Shown here piece by piece: positions 32,518 to 41,180 of a stretch of DNA of 64,000 nucleotides. A model generated the notes under the pieces. It saw only the letters and a list, made by a program, of their open reading frames with translations. It made no database searches and was not told where the DNA came from. The translations under genes and the position numbers were made by a program. Position 1 is the stretch's first letter, and every line of letters begins with the position of its first letter. Source of the DNA: Catelliglobosispora koreensis DSM 44566 (GTDB taxonomy: Bacteria; Actinomycetota; Actinomycetes; Mycobacteriales; Micromonosporaceae); assembly GCF_000379685.1 (NCBI RefSeq), contig NZ_KB903249.1, positions 414,795-478,794 on the forward strand, written 5' to 3'.

Positions 32518-33071
32518 GCCACGCTCACGGCGATAATCCATAGCAGACAGACGGTCAGGCCCAGGCGTTCCAAGGTGCCCGTGACGACATCGCGGCCGGT
32601 GGCGAGAATCGAGATAGCGGTGCCGAGCAGTAACGGCCAGCTGATGGCCAGCGCCACGACCGACAAACGCCTGGTCCCGCCAGCCGACTGCCAGGCCAGC
32701 GCGAGCATCGCGAGCGCGCACGCACCGACGCCCGCCGTGCTGCCCGCCGCGTGAACGAGATCGCTAACCGTGGACTCCTCGTGAGGCGGCAGCGGACAGC
32801 CCTGCGTGCACGGAACCGCTGCCGATAACGCGATCGCGGGCGCGGCGACCACGAGCGCCAGGGCGGCCAGTGGGGCCGCCTTGCGGTAAGCCCAGGCGAG
32901 CAGGCCAGCCGAGGCGGCGATGGACAGCACGCTAAGCGTGTAGAGCGTGGCGCGGCCCGTGCCAGGGACACCGCCTTCGCTCACATAACTTTCGAAACCG
33001 AGTGGCCAGACCGACAACACGAGCCCGAGAACGGCGAAACAGCCAAGGAACAGGGCCGCGAGGGGGATCAC
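32454..33071 (-). CDS. DUF998 membrane protein
   Basis: A 205-residue protein with six hydrophobic segments, Cys residues in a loop (PCTQGCPLPPHEES) and the family pattern VSDLVHAAGS. GTG 33071 is chosen because hydrophobic, family-like sequence starts there (VIPLAALFLGCFAVLG); a longer frame would run through the divergent kinase-like gene. DUF998 proteins are integral membrane proteins of unknown role. The start is 24 nt from the divergent gene. Confidence 0.82.
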   Translation of the reverse strand: MIPLAALFLGCFAVLGLVLSVWPLGFESYVSEGGVPGTGRATLYTLSVLSIAASAGLLAWAYRKAAPLAALALVVAAPAIALSAAVPCTQGCPLPPHEESTVSDLVHAAGSTAGVGACALAMLALAWQSAGGTRRLSVVALAISWPLLLGTAISILATGRDVVTGTLERLGLTVCLLWIIAVSVAQKRPARRIRVGRPSGSQTAR

Positions 33072-33095
33072 GCGTCCAAGGGTAGCCTTGCCGAC

Positions 33096-33917
33096 GTGGA
33101 GGTCCAGCAGCTGCTCGGCAAACACCTGCCCGGCTATGCCATCGAGACCGTGAGTCTGCTGGGCGAAGGCTGGGACAACGTCGCCTATGAAGTCAACGGT
33201 GAACTGATCGTCCGCTTCAGCAAGGATGACGATCCGGTGCGGGCGGTTTCGCGGGAAGCGGCGGTGCTTTCCGTGGTGCGGCAATGGTCGACGCTGGCGG
33301 TGCCGCACCTTCTGTTTTCTGATCCGGGGGCGGGCGCACTCGCGTACCCCAAGCTAAAGGGTTTGCCCTTGAATGAATGTCAAGGGATCGACGCCCACGC
33401 GGTGGGCCGGGTGCTGGCTGAGTTCCATCGCGGGCTTCACGGCGCTCCGCTAGCCGATATCGCCGGCACCGATGACGAACCGTTCCAGGATCACCTGGCC
33501 GAAGCGGCAGCAGACTATGCGCTAGTCGCCGAGCTGGTGCCGCAACGGTTTCGCCCTGCCATCGCGCGTTTTCTCGACGCGGATCCGCCGCCACGGGGCA
33601 AGGAATTAGTGTTCTGCCACAACGACTTGGGTGCCGAACACATCCTCGCCAGCGACGCGGGCGAACCGCAGGCGGTCATTGACTGGACCGACGCGGCGAT
33701 GGCCGATCCAGCCCGCGACCCCGGTCTCCTCTTGCGCGACCTCGGCCCGGAGGTGTTTGAGGCCATGAATCCTGGCGACTGGGCGCCGCGTTCGTGGTTC
33801 TACGCGCGCTGCTCGGTGCTCGGTGACATCGCCTATGGCGTGCGCGAACGCCAGCCCCACTATCGCGATGAGGGGCTGGCGTCGCTGGTGCACCTGTTTT
33901 CAGAGCAGGCCGGCTAG
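33096..33917 (+). CDS. aminoglycoside phosphotransferase-family kinase
   Basis: A 273-residue APH-fold protein. N-lobe: LLGEGWDNVAYEVNGELIVRF, with the phosphate loop and Lys/Arg site. C-lobe: Brenner motif FCHNDLGAEHIL with the catalytic Asp, then VIDWTDAAMADPARD with the metal Asp. The start is GTG 33096. Many such proteins phosphorylate sugars or small molecules rather than antibiotics; I cannot assign the substrate. The 3' end overlaps the convergent fusion gene by 18 nt. Confidence 0.88.
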   Translation: MEVQQLLGKHLPGYAIETVSLLGEGWDNVAYEVNGELIVRFSKDDDPVRAVSREAAVLSVVRQWSTLAVPHLLFSDPGAGALAYPKLKGLPLNECQGIDAHAVGRVLAEFHRGLHGAPLADIAGTDDEPFQDHLAEAAADYALVAELVPQRFRPAIARFLDADPPPRGKELVFCHNDLGAEHILASDAGEPQAVIDWTDAAMADPARDPGLLLRDLGPEVFEAMNPGDWAPRSWFYARCSVLGDIAYGVRERQPHYRDEGLASLVHLFSEQAG

Positions 33918-36026
33918 CAGATCGGCGGCGCGGGAAGCACCGTCTGTCTCCACGGGACGGTATTTTGTCTCGCGCCCGATCTCGGTCGCGATCGCTTCGG
34001 CCAGGCTGTCCGGGTTGAGGTCTTCGTAGTCGAGCCGCCTGCCCGCGCCATAGCGGCTCAGGCGGTGCGGCACGTGGAAGTTCTGCTCGAAGTGGTGCCG
34101 CAGCGGGATGTAGAGGAACGGCCGCTGGGCGGCGGTCAGCTCCATGCACGTCGTGAGTCCACCTTGGACGATCGCCAAATCGCTTGCCGCCAAGTGCTTA
34201 TAGAGATCCGGGACGAACGCACGTACTTCGAGCCCCGGGCGTTGCCCAATGGCTGATGGGTCGAGTCGTGGCCCGGTGACGACAATCATGCGCAGATCGC
34301 TGACGCGTTTGGCCGCTTCGCCGTAAGCCTCCACGACACGGCGCAGCAAGTGGCCGCCGACTCCGGAGCCGCCAACCGTTACCACGCATACCTTATCGTC
34401 TGGATCAAAGCCAAGTTCCGCACGCAGTGCCTCCCGGTCGGCGACCGTGCGGGGGTCAAATCCGGTGACATAACCCGCGAAGTCATAGTGCGCACGGGTC
34501 CAGTCGGGGATGAGCGGCAGCCCTGGCCCAAACCGGTGCGGCACGACATCGTCCGGGTTGCCAACGAAAATTGCCTTGTCCCGCAGGCGGGGATAGCGTG
34601 CGATGTGCTCGATCATTTCGGCGTTGTAGTCGGCGGTGACGAGTTCTTCGCGCTGGCCTCCGCTGGGCATCGGCAGATTGCCCACGAAATCGGTGAGCCA
34701 CGCGTAGGCGAACCGTTTGAGTTCCGGGTTCTCGTGCAGGAAGTGGTCGACGTCCCACGCCTCGTCGCCGATGACGAGGTCATAGGGCTCTTCACTGACC
34801 ACGTCTTGGAACACCATGAAGTTCGCGACGAGGATCTCGTCCATGCGGCGTATGGCTTCGAAGGCATGCAGGTCATGCTCGCCGGCCTCGCGTTCGATGT
34901 GCGCTGACTCGTTGGCGAGCCAGTGGCTAGCGGGATGCAAGCGTTCCCCGGCGTCTTCGAGCACCCGTGTCACCGGATGCTGGGCCAGCCAGTCGATCTG
35001 AACGCCGGGATGGCGCTCGCGAAGCGCCGCCGCGATCGCGACGTCGCGCCGCGCGTGCCCGAGGCCGATCGGTGAGGATAGGTAGAGCACGCGCTTAGGC
35101 CGGTTGCTCCAGCGTTGCCACGTCTGCGTTTTCGCCGCTGTGGGCGTGAGCCGCCGCGCGAAGTCGTGGATCAGCAGATTGACTTTCACCGGATCGCGGG
35201 CCAGCGGGATATGGCCCGCTCCTTGCATCACCACGAGTTCCCCGCCGGTCAGTTCCGCGAGGATCTCGCTGCGGCGCACCGGGCTAACCCGGTCCTCGTC
35301 ACCGTGGATCAGCAGCACGGGAGTCGTTAAGCGAGCACACCAATCGGTGACCTCCGCGGTGCTGGGCCAGCGGGCATGACTTTTCGTCGCGAGCACGCTG
35401 CCGCTGGTCTCGAGCCCCCACGCGACGCCGTCTTCGATCTGCTTGGTCGAGTGCGGTTCGGAAAAGCATTGGCCCATAAAGAACCAGAGGAAGTCTTCGT
35501 AGCTTTCCCGCCAGTACTCCCGGTTGTATTTGGCCCAGTGCTCGGCTGGGTCTGTCTTGACAAGAGGGACCTGAGATGGCGCGACCTGGGGCAGTGGCCC
35601 ATCGACTCTCGCCGTGCTGGCTTCCCTGGCCGGATGCGGCGCGGGAATGGCGACCGTCGGTCCAATTAGGACAGTGCCGAGCACCCGGTCAGCGTGATTG
35701 GCCGCCAGGTCGAGCGCCCAGCTCGCCGCCATGGACAGCGCCACCAGCACGGCGCTTTCCGTTCCGGTGGCCTCAAGCACCTTGAGCGCGTAGGCGACCT
35801 GTGCTTCCTGCGCGTAGGCCCCGGCGTCATCTGGGCGGTCAGAGCGGCCGTTGCCCGGCCCGTCATAGGTGACGACCCGGTGATGGCGGGACAGATACGG
35901 AATCTGTCCCTTCCAGAACCGCTTGTGGATGACAGTCCAGGTGGGCATGAGCAAGAGCGCCGGGCCGCCCTCGCCGTGGACTTCGTAGTGGATTTTGACG
36001 TTGTCGTGCTCTATGAAGCCCTGCAT
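33900..36026 (-). CDS. fusion of alpha/beta hydrolase and GT-B glycosyltransferase
   Basis: A 708-residue protein with two full enzymes. Residues about 1-285 are an alpha/beta hydrolase: VVTYDGPGNGRSDRP, nucleophile region LVALSMAAS (A-x-S-x-A instead of G-x-S-x-G), LLIHGDEDRVSP and the His in GAGHIPLARDP. Residues about 310-708 are a MurG/UGT-like glycosyltransferase: LYLSSPIGLGHARRDVAIA at its N-terminus, VTVGGSGVGGHLL, and donor site IVQGGLTTCMEL with FLYIPLRHHFEQN. No signal peptide is seen. The product may build and hydrolyse or acyl-modify a glycoconjugate; substrate unknown. It is 8 nt downstream of the MddA-like gene. Confidence 0.88.
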   Translation of the reverse strand: MQGFIEHDNVKIHYEVHGEGGPALLLMPTWTVIHKRFWKGQIPYLSRHHRVVTYDGPGNGRSDRPDDAGAYAQEAQVAYALKVLEATGTESAVLVALSMAASWALDLAANHADRVLGTVLIGPTVAIPAPHPAREASTARVDGPLPQVAPSQVPLVKTDPAEHWAKYNREYWRESYEDFLWFFMGQCFSEPHSTKQIEDGVAWGLETSGSVLATKSHARWPSTAEVTDWCARLTTPVLLIHGDEDRVSPVRRSEILAELTGGELVVMQGAGHIPLARDPVKVNLLIHDFARRLTPTAAKTQTWQRWSNRPKRVLYLSSPIGLGHARRDVAIAAALRERHPGVQIDWLAQHPVTRVLEDAGERLHPASHWLANESAHIEREAGEHDLHAFEAIRRMDEILVANFMVFQDVVSEEPYDLVIGDEAWDVDHFLHENPELKRFAYAWLTDFVGNLPMPSGGQREELVTADYNAEMIEHIARYPRLRDKAIFVGNPDDVVPHRFGPGLPLIPDWTRAHYDFAGYVTGFDPRTVADREALRAELGFDPDDKVCVVTVGGSGVGGHLLRRVVEAYGEAAKRVSDLRMIVVTGPRLDPSAIGQRPGLEVRAFVPDLYKHLAASDLAIVQGGLTTCMELTAAQRPFLYIPLRHHFEQNFHVPHRLSRYGAGRRLDYEDLNPDSLAEAIATEIGRETKYRPVETDGASRAADLLAGLL

Positions 36027-36034
36027 TTGACGTC

Positions 36035-36754
36035 CTACTTAGGCAGGGGAACGAATCGCGGGACTTCCTCAAGGTACCGCTCATAGGGCTCGCCGAGCTG
36101 CTTACGCAGATCATGCTCCTCGAAGCGGACCGCCACCAGGATGTAGGCCGAGGCCACGGCGGCGAACAGCAGCCGCCCCACGCTCATGTCGGGCGCGGCC
36201 CAGAAGGCGATGAGGAAGCCGGTCATGATCGGGTGACGCACGAGCCGGTAGAGGAACGGCTGGCGGAAACCGGGCTCGGTATAGGTTTTGCGGGCTAGGA
36301 CCTGGCGCAGGCCGAAGAGGTCGAAGTGTCCAATGAGGAAGGTGCTCAGCACGAGCACGATCCAGCCCAGGGCGTAGACCGTCCACAGCACGGTGCGCAG
36401 CCACCCGGCCGAGACGGACCAGACCGTTTCCGGCAGCGGCCGCCAAAGCCAGAGCAGCAGGGCGACGCTGGCGCTCGCGGCCAGTACATAGGTGCTGCGC
36501 TCGATCGCCTCGGGCACGATCCGGGTCCACCAGCGTTTGAACCACGGGCGGGCCATCACGCTGTGCTGCACCGCGAAAAGGCTAAGCAGCGCGAGGTTAA
36601 TGAGCACGGCGGTCCAGGCTGGGCCATGCGTGCCGTCGTCGATGCCTTTGGGGACAGCGACACCGGCGAGAAAGCCGATGGTGTAGGTGAAGACCGCGAG
36701 AAACGCGACGTAGGCGATCACGCCGTATCCGGCTGTCAGGATGCGCCGAGTCAT
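36035..36754 (-). CDS. mddA: NnrU/isoprenylcysteine-methyltransferase-fold enzyme, MddA-like methanethiol S-methyltransferase
   Basis: A 239-residue membrane methyltransferase with five or six segments. Family points are NLALLSLFAVQHSVMARP, WWTRIVPEAIERSTYVL, LIGHFDLFGLRQV, the SAM-site YRLVRHPIMTGFLIAFW and RFEEHDLRKQLGEPYERY. This pattern agrees with MddA, which methylates methanethiol to dimethyl sulfide; another S- or O-methyl acceptor is possible. ATG 36754 has GGGAGGG upstream. Two TetR operators lie between it and the divergent TetR gene, and the fusion gene follows 8 nt downstream, so all are probably one regulon. Confidence 0.75.
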   Translation of the reverse strand: MTRRILTAGYGVIAYVAFLAVFTYTIGFLAGVAVPKGIDDGTHGPAWTAVLINLALLSLFAVQHSVMARPWFKRWWTRIVPEAIERSTYVLAASASVALLLWLWRPLPETVWSVSAGWLRTVLWTVYALGWIVLVLSTFLIGHFDLFGLRQVLARKTYTEPGFRQPFLYRLVRHPIMTGFLIAFWAAPDMSVGRLLFAAVASAYILVAVRFEEHDLRKQLGEPYERYLEEVPRFVPLPK

Positions 36755-36778
36755 GCTGCTTTCCCTCCCTGAAGGGTG

Positions 36779-36796
36779 TTCGGTCGATCGACCGAA
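36779..36796. promoter_or_regulatory. TetR operator 1 (18-bp perfect palindrome)
   Basis: TTCGGTCGATCGACCGAA is perfectly self-complementary. It lies 25 nt upstream of the MddA-like start. Its 16-bp core is repeated at 36815-36830, 35 bp centre to centre, in the spacer shared with the TetR gene. Confidence 0.85.
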
Positions 36797-36814
36797 TTTC
36801 GGGTAAGCTAGCAT

Positions 36815-36830
36815 TCGGTCGATCGACCGA
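36815..36830. promoter_or_regulatory. TetR operator 2 (16-bp perfect palindrome)
   Basis: TCGGTCGATCGACCGA, identical to the core of operator 1, lies 16 nt before the TetR start. GGGGGAG ribosome site follows directly. Twin sites in one divergent spacer allow the TetR protein to repress both directions. Confidence 0.85.
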
Positions 36831-36846
36831 GCAAGGGGGAGACTGA

Positions 36847-37485
36847 ATGGCGACAGCCAAGACGCCGGGCAAAATCATGGAGTCGGCACGTGACTGCTTG
36901 CTGGCCGACGGATACGCCAACCTCTCGACACGCAAGGTCGCCGACCGGGCCGGGGTGCCGCTAAGCCAGATCCATTACCACTTCGGCGGTAAGCAGGGCA
37001 TGGTGCTGGCGCTTTTGGACTATGAGAACCAGCGCCTCGTCAGCCGTCAGCGCCAGATGTATGCCGCGTCGGCTCCGTTGTGGAAGCGATATGAGCAGGC
37101 GTGCGATTTCCTCGACGATGACCTCGCCTCGGGTTACGTTCGCGTGCTTCAGGAAATGATCGCCGCCGGCTGGTCTGACAGTGCCGTGGCGCGTCAAGTG
37201 CTCGCGATGCTGCAGGGCTGGATGGACCTGCTTGAGGAGGTCGCCGGTGAAGCGGAGAAACGCTTCGGCTCGTTAGGTCCTTTCACTGCCGCCGAATTGG
37301 CCGCCCTCATCGGCATCTCGTTCCTCGGCGGTGAGGCGATGATTCTGCTCGGTGACGAAAGCTGGGCCGGGCGCGTGCATGCCTCCCTGCGCCGCGTCGC
37401 CGAGCTGATCCGGGTGCTGGAGGAAGGGGTCACCCCGCCTGGGCCGGTTGAGCCTCCCGTGGCAGGACCGTCAGCACCCGCATGA
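36847..37485 (+). CDS. TetR-family repressor
   Basis: A 212-residue regulator. HTH at about residues 10-55 (STRKVADRAGVPLSQIHYHF, KQGMVLALL), then an all-helical ligand domain with Trp-rich faces (GWSDSAVARQVL, GWMDLLEEV). It starts 16 nt after an operator copy and is divergent from the MddA-like gene, the obvious target. The last 56 nt overlap the convergent FMN reductase. Confidence 0.93.
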   Translation: MATAKTPGKIMESARDCLLADGYANLSTRKVADRAGVPLSQIHYHFGGKQGMVLALLDYENQRLVSRQRQMYAASAPLWKRYEQACDFLDDDLASGYVRVLQEMIAAGWSDSAVARQVLAMLQGWMDLLEEVAGEAEKRFGSLGPFTAAELAALIGISFLGGEAMILLGDESWAGRVHASLRRVAELIRVLEEGVTPPGPVEPPVAGPSAPA

Positions 37486-38020
37486 TGTGATCGCGGAACT
37501 CCCCTAGGAAGGTCTCGAGGAACTTCTTGGTGGACGGTTCCGTCACCTCACCGTTTCCCGGAAACAGCTGCGGCGTGAACTTGATGTAGGCCTCTGGTGC
37601 GGTCATCTGGCGCGCGTTGCAGAAGCTCAGCACCGCGCGAAGGCTCTGCTGCGCGACAGCGGTGCCGATTTCGCCGATCGAGGCTCCGATAACGGCGGCC
37701 GGGATGTGGTCGAACGAGTTCTGGCTCCAGGGCCGCGATGCCCAGTCGATCGCGTTCTTCAGCGCGCCCGGGATGGACCGGTTGTACTCGGGCGTGATGA
37801 ACAAAAGCGCCTGGGACCGCCGGATCGCGTCCTTGAGTTCGTTGGCCTCCGGCGGGTAGTTCCCGTCGTAATCCGGGCTGTAGAGCGGCAGGTTGCCAAT
37901 CGGGATCTCGGTGAACTCGAGCTCTTCGGGAGCCAGCTTGAGCAAGACCTTCGACAGCTCCCGGTTGATGGACTTGGAAGACAGGCTACCGACGAAGTAG
38001 CCAACTTTGTACGTGGACAT
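37430..38020 (-). CDS. NADPH-dependent FMN reductase (ChrR/YieF-like)
   Basis: A 196-residue flavodoxin-like reductase: YKVGYFVGSLSSKSINREL, LFITPEYNRSIPGALKNAID, and VIGASIGEIGTAVAQQSLR. It reduces quinones or other electrophiles with NADPH through FMN. ATG 38020 begins the family core; a longer frame upstream to 38470 is antisense to the next gene and unlike the family. The C-terminal 20 residues are Pro/Ala-rich and overlap the TetR gene. Confidence 0.93.
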   Translation of the reverse strand: MSTYKVGYFVGSLSSKSINRELSKVLLKLAPEELEFTEIPIGNLPLYSPDYDGNYPPEANELKDAIRRSQALLFITPEYNRSIPGALKNAIDWASRPWSQNSFDHIPAAVIGASIGEIGTAVAQQSLRAVLSFCNARQMTAPEAYIKFTPQLFPGNGEVTEPSTKKFLETFLGEFRDHIMRVLTVLPREAQPAQAG

Positions 38021-38086
38021 AACGTCAGGATCGCACGGTAGCAAGGCGGTTGCCGCGTAATCGGCAGGGCGGCTAAGCTCCCCAAC

Positions 38087-38638
38087 ATGTCTTTGGGGGT
38101 TGCGGACGAGCAGGCCCGCGCGCAGTTGCGCGCGCTCGCCCATCCGATCCGGCTGCGCATGCTGTCGTTGCTCACCGCGTCGGCGCTGACCGCCGCCGAG
38201 ATCGCGCGCGAGCTTGAGCTCACCCACGCCAACGCCAGCTATCACCTGCGCCAGCTGCATGCCGCTCAGGTGATCGATATCGTCGGCGAGGAGCGGATCC
38301 ACGGCGGCATCGCCAAGCGCTACCGGCACCATTCCAGCGCGGGCGGCGACCGTCCAAAGACGACACCGGCCGACCGCAGGCCAACGCGCGAACACCTTTT
38401 GGTGTACGCCGCGATGGCCGCCGAACTGCAACGCCGGGCCGCCACCATGCGGCGCGGCCCGCACAACCACCTCACCGACGCCGAGCTGTGGATCGACCCT
38501 TCCGCGTGGGCCAGCATCCGCGACCAGATCGAAGCCGCGTCAGACGAGCTGCACCGCCTCGCCGTGCCCCCGCGCACGAGCGGCAGCATCCGCGTCAACG
38601 CGACGATCGCCCTCTTCGAAATGAGAAGTGACCAGTGA
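38087..38638 (+). CDS. ArsR-like HTH regulator controlling an MFS exporter
   Basis: A 183-residue protein. HTH_20-type winged helix at about 8-75 (LRALAHPIRLRMLSLL, LTHANASYHLRQLHAAQVI), then a helical domain with YAAMAAELQRRAATM. No metal-binding Cys are present. It overlaps the MFS gene by 4 nt (GTGA), so it probably represses that exporter and responds to its substrate. Confidence 0.9.
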   Translation: MSLGVADEQARAQLRALAHPIRLRMLSLLTASALTAAEIARELELTHANASYHLRQLHAAQVIDIVGEERIHGGIAKRYRHHSSAGGDRPKTTPADRRPTREHLLVYAAMAAELQRRAATMRRGPHNHLTDAELWIDPSAWASIRDQIEAASDELHRLAVPPRTSGSIRVNATIALFEMRSDQ

Positions 38639-39882
38639 ACGCCTTCGCCCCCTTGCGCTACAGCGCTTTCCGGTTCCTGGCCATGGGCCGCTTCATCACC
38701 ATGCTGGGCAACTCGGTGGCGCCGATCGCTCTGGCGTTCGCCGTGCTGGACCTGACCGGATCGGCCAGCGACCTGGGCCTGGTCGTTGGCGCCCGCTCAC
38801 TGATGAACGTGCTGTTCCTGCTCGTTGGGGGAGTCGTCGCCGACCGGCTGCCGCGGCATCTCGTCATGGTTGTCTCCTGCGTCCTGGCAGCGGTCAGCCA
38901 AGGAGCGGTCGCCGCGCTCGTCCTCACCGATACGGCAACGATCCCGTTGCTGATCGCCCTGGCGAGCGTGAACGGCATAGTGTCCGCGTTCGCCTTCCCG
39001 GCGGCGGCAGCCCTTGTCCCGCAGACGATTCCGGCCGAGCTGCTTCAGCCGGGCAACGCGATCAACCGGCTGGGCATCAACGCGGCGATGATCCTCGGGG
39101 CTTCCGTGGGCGGCATCCTCGTCGCTGTCGTTGGCCCGGGCTGGGGCCTGGCCGTCGACGCCGCGACGTTTGCCTTGGCCGCCATCGCTTTCTCGCTCGT
39201 GCGAGTGCGTTCGGTCGTCGCCGTGAAGGCACAGCGGCCGCATCCGTGGCGCGAGCTGAAGGAAGGCTGGCACGAGTTCACCTCACGCACCTGGCTCTGG
39301 GTGGTGGTGCTTGGCTTCATGCTGCTCAACGGGGTGCACGCGGCCGCGATCGGGGTGCTGGGCCCGGTCATCGCCGACGAGACCATCGGCCGCCGTGCCT
39401 GGGGACTCGTGCTCGCGGCTCAAACCGTGGGCATGGTGCTGGGAGCCATTGTGGCGCTTAAACTCCGGGTCAACCGCCTGCTGCGGCTCGGCGTCATCTG
39501 CATGCTCGGTGAGGCGCCGCTGATGTTCTTGCTGGCCGAAGCGCCACGGGTGGTCTTGCTCATGCCGGCCGCCCTGATCGCGGGCATCGTCGTCGAACAA
39601 TTCGGCGTGGCGTGGGAGTCGAGCATGCAGCGTTACATTCCCGCTGACAAGCTCGCCCGCGTTTACTCCTATGACGCCCTGGGTTCGTTCTTGGCCATCC
39701 CGTTAGGACAGACGCTCGCTGGGCCCGCTGTCGAGGCCTGGGGCACGAGCACGGCTCTATTAGGCGCCTCGGTGCTGACCGTTGTGGCGGTCGTTTTCAT
39801 GCTCCTGAGCCGTGACGTGCGCACGCTTCCGGCGTCTCCGCCGCAGGCACCCGCCGCACAGCTGGCGACGGCGGATGCCTGA
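38635..39882 (+). CDS. MFS transporter
   Basis: A 415-residue carrier with 12 predicted segments starting at GTG 38635. It has the MFS_3-like opening FRFLAMGRFITMLGNSVAPI and the loop GGVVADRLPRHLVM. Such proteins usually export drugs. The coupling to an ArsR-like regulator supports an inducible efflux system. The end is Pro/Ala-rich. It lies 9 nt from the convergent amidase stop. Confidence 0.92.
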   Translation: MNAFAPLRYSAFRFLAMGRFITMLGNSVAPIALAFAVLDLTGSASDLGLVVGARSLMNVLFLLVGGVVADRLPRHLVMVVSCVLAAVSQGAVAALVLTDTATIPLLIALASVNGIVSAFAFPAAAALVPQTIPAELLQPGNAINRLGINAAMILGASVGGILVAVVGPGWGLAVDAATFALAAIAFSLVRVRSVVAVKAQRPHPWRELKEGWHEFTSRTWLWVVVLGFMLLNGVHAAAIGVLGPVIADETIGRRAWGLVLAAQTVGMVLGAIVALKLRVNRLLRLGVICMLGEAPLMFLLAEAPRVVLLMPAALIAGIVVEQFGVAWESSMQRYIPADKLARVYSYDALGSFLAIPLGQTLAGPAVEAWGTSTALLGASVLTVVAVVFMLLSRDVRTLPASPPQAPAAQLATADA

Positions 39883-39891
39883 CGTCATGGG

Positions 39892-40521
39892 CTAGATGCC
39901 AAGGAAAAGGGCGATCCCGTTGGCGTGGCCACGCGCGGTCGCGGTGATGAAGTCGGCTCGCTTGAGCAGGTTAGCGTCGGCGACCCGGTCAACGAACAGG
40001 TTCTCGGTGAGCACGGCAGGCATCGCCGTCTCGCGCAGGACATGGAAGTTGGCTGTCTTCTGGCCACGGTCGGTGACCGCGGCGATCGTCCGCATGCCCG
40101 ATAGCACCCGGCTGTGCACGTTGCTGTGCAAGCGCTGCGTGGTCGCGCCGGTGCCTGGGTAACGGTAGCTTTCAAAGCCGGTGCCACCACCGGCGTTGAT
40201 GTGGATGCTCACGAAAATCGTGGCGCCCCAAGCGTTCGCGTCATCGGTGCGCCAGGTGAGGCTGCGCGTGATGTCCGACGTGCGTGACATGCGGACGGCG
40301 ACATTGCCCCGGGCAAGCAGGAAGTCGCGGGTCTGCAGGGCGATGGCGAGGGTCAGGTGCTTTTCGGTCAGCCCATTGGCACTGGCACCCGGATCGGTGC
40401 CGCCGTGACCTGGGTCGATGTAAACCTTGGGAACCGCGGCGAAGGCCGGGCTAGCGGCGAAGGGTGCCGCGGCGACTCCAGCCGCGGCGGCCAGCAGGGT
40501 GCGACGCTGAATGAAGGTCAT
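39892..40521 (-). CDS. N-acetylmuramoyl-L-alanine amidase (Amidase_3), secreted
   Basis: A 209-residue cell-wall hydrolase. The N-terminus has a twin-Arg-like RRTLLAAAAGVAAAP signal and an ASPAFAA cleavage region. The zinc amidase residues are visible: His in DPGHGGTDPG, Glu in TEKHLTLAI, His in SIHINAGGG and catalytic Glu in LTENLFV. It cuts stem peptides from peptidoglycan. It has no cell-wall-binding domain. A palindromic element lies just upstream (40533-40548). Confidence 0.95.
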   Translation of the reverse strand: MTFIQRRTLLAAAAGVAAAPFAASPAFAAVPKVYIDPGHGGTDPGASANGLTEKHLTLAIALQTRDFLLARGNVAVRMSRTSDITRSLTWRTDDANAWGATIFVSIHINAGGGTGFESYRYPGTGATTQRLHSNVHSRVLSGMRTIAAVTDRGQKTANFHVLRETAMPAVLTENLFVDRVADANLLKRADFITATARGHANGIALFLGI

Positions 40522-40532
40522 GCGCGACCATA

Positions 40533-40548
40533 ACGTATATACATACGT
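40533..40548 (-). promoter_or_regulatory. inverted repeat upstream of the amidase gene
   Basis: ACGTAT-ATAC-ATACGT has 6-bp perfect arms and sits 12 nt before the amidase ATG, in A/T-rich sequence unusual for this window. It could be an operator over the promoter, or contain the -10 box (TATACG or TATGGT on the minus strand). Confidence 0.4.
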
Positions 40549-40633
40549 CGCTGAAATAAAGTTTCGCCTGTGCCCGAAGCATTCATCGCCGATTCGGCGT
40601 CTGTTCGCCCGGCGCGGGGGTATGACTTAGAGC

Positions 40634-41152
40634 ATGACTGAGCCGATCTCGACACAAAATCTTGATCAGTACGGGTCTGCTGAGCTGCCGTGGTCGCGTC
40701 CACGTGACCTGCTGGCCAGCGAGACTCCGGAGTCCGACCTGACGTTCTTCATCGCGACCGTGCGCTCCGATGGACGCCCGCATTCGGCCGGCGTTGGTGC
40801 GGTGTGGGTCGATGACACGCTGTACTTCGTGAGTGGGCCCGACACTTTGAAGTCCCGCAATCTCGCGAAGAATCCGGCCTGCAACGCCTCCGTTCGCCTG
40901 CCTGGCATCGATCTCGTGCTCGAAGGCGAAGCGCAAAGGGTCACTGACGCGTCCACTTTGGAGCGTCTCGCCGGGGTATACCGTGGCGGCGGCTGGCCCG
41001 CGACGGTTGAGGGTGACGCGCTGACAGCGCCGTTCACCGCGCCCAGCGCCGGGCCCCCACCGTGGTACCTCTACCGCTTTGACCTGCACACGGCGGTCGG
41101 CGTGGCCTCGGCTGAGCCGCACGGCGCCACGCGCTGGGACTTCGCCCATTAA
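40634..41152 (+). CDS. pyridoxamine 5'-phosphate oxidase-fold (PPOX/FDOR) protein
   Basis: A 172-residue split-barrel flavoprotein: DLTFFIATVRSDGRPHSAGV, DDTLYFVSGPDTLKSRNLAKN and VRLPGIDLVLEGEAQRV. The family binds FMN or F420; the actinobacterial context makes F420 possible. A W-R-Y-less C-terminus ends in WDFAH. It precedes a hypothetical gene on the same strand by 28 nt. Confidence 0.88.
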   Translation: MTEPISTQNLDQYGSAELPWSRPRDLLASETPESDLTFFIATVRSDGRPHSAGVGAVWVDDTLYFVSGPDTLKSRNLAKNPACNASVRLPGIDLVLEGEAQRVTDASTLERLAGVYRGGGWPATVEGDALTAPFTAPSAGPPPWYLYRFDLHTAVGVASAEPHGATRWDFAH

Positions 41153-41180
41153 GCAGGCACGCAGGCGCCATACTGAGCGG

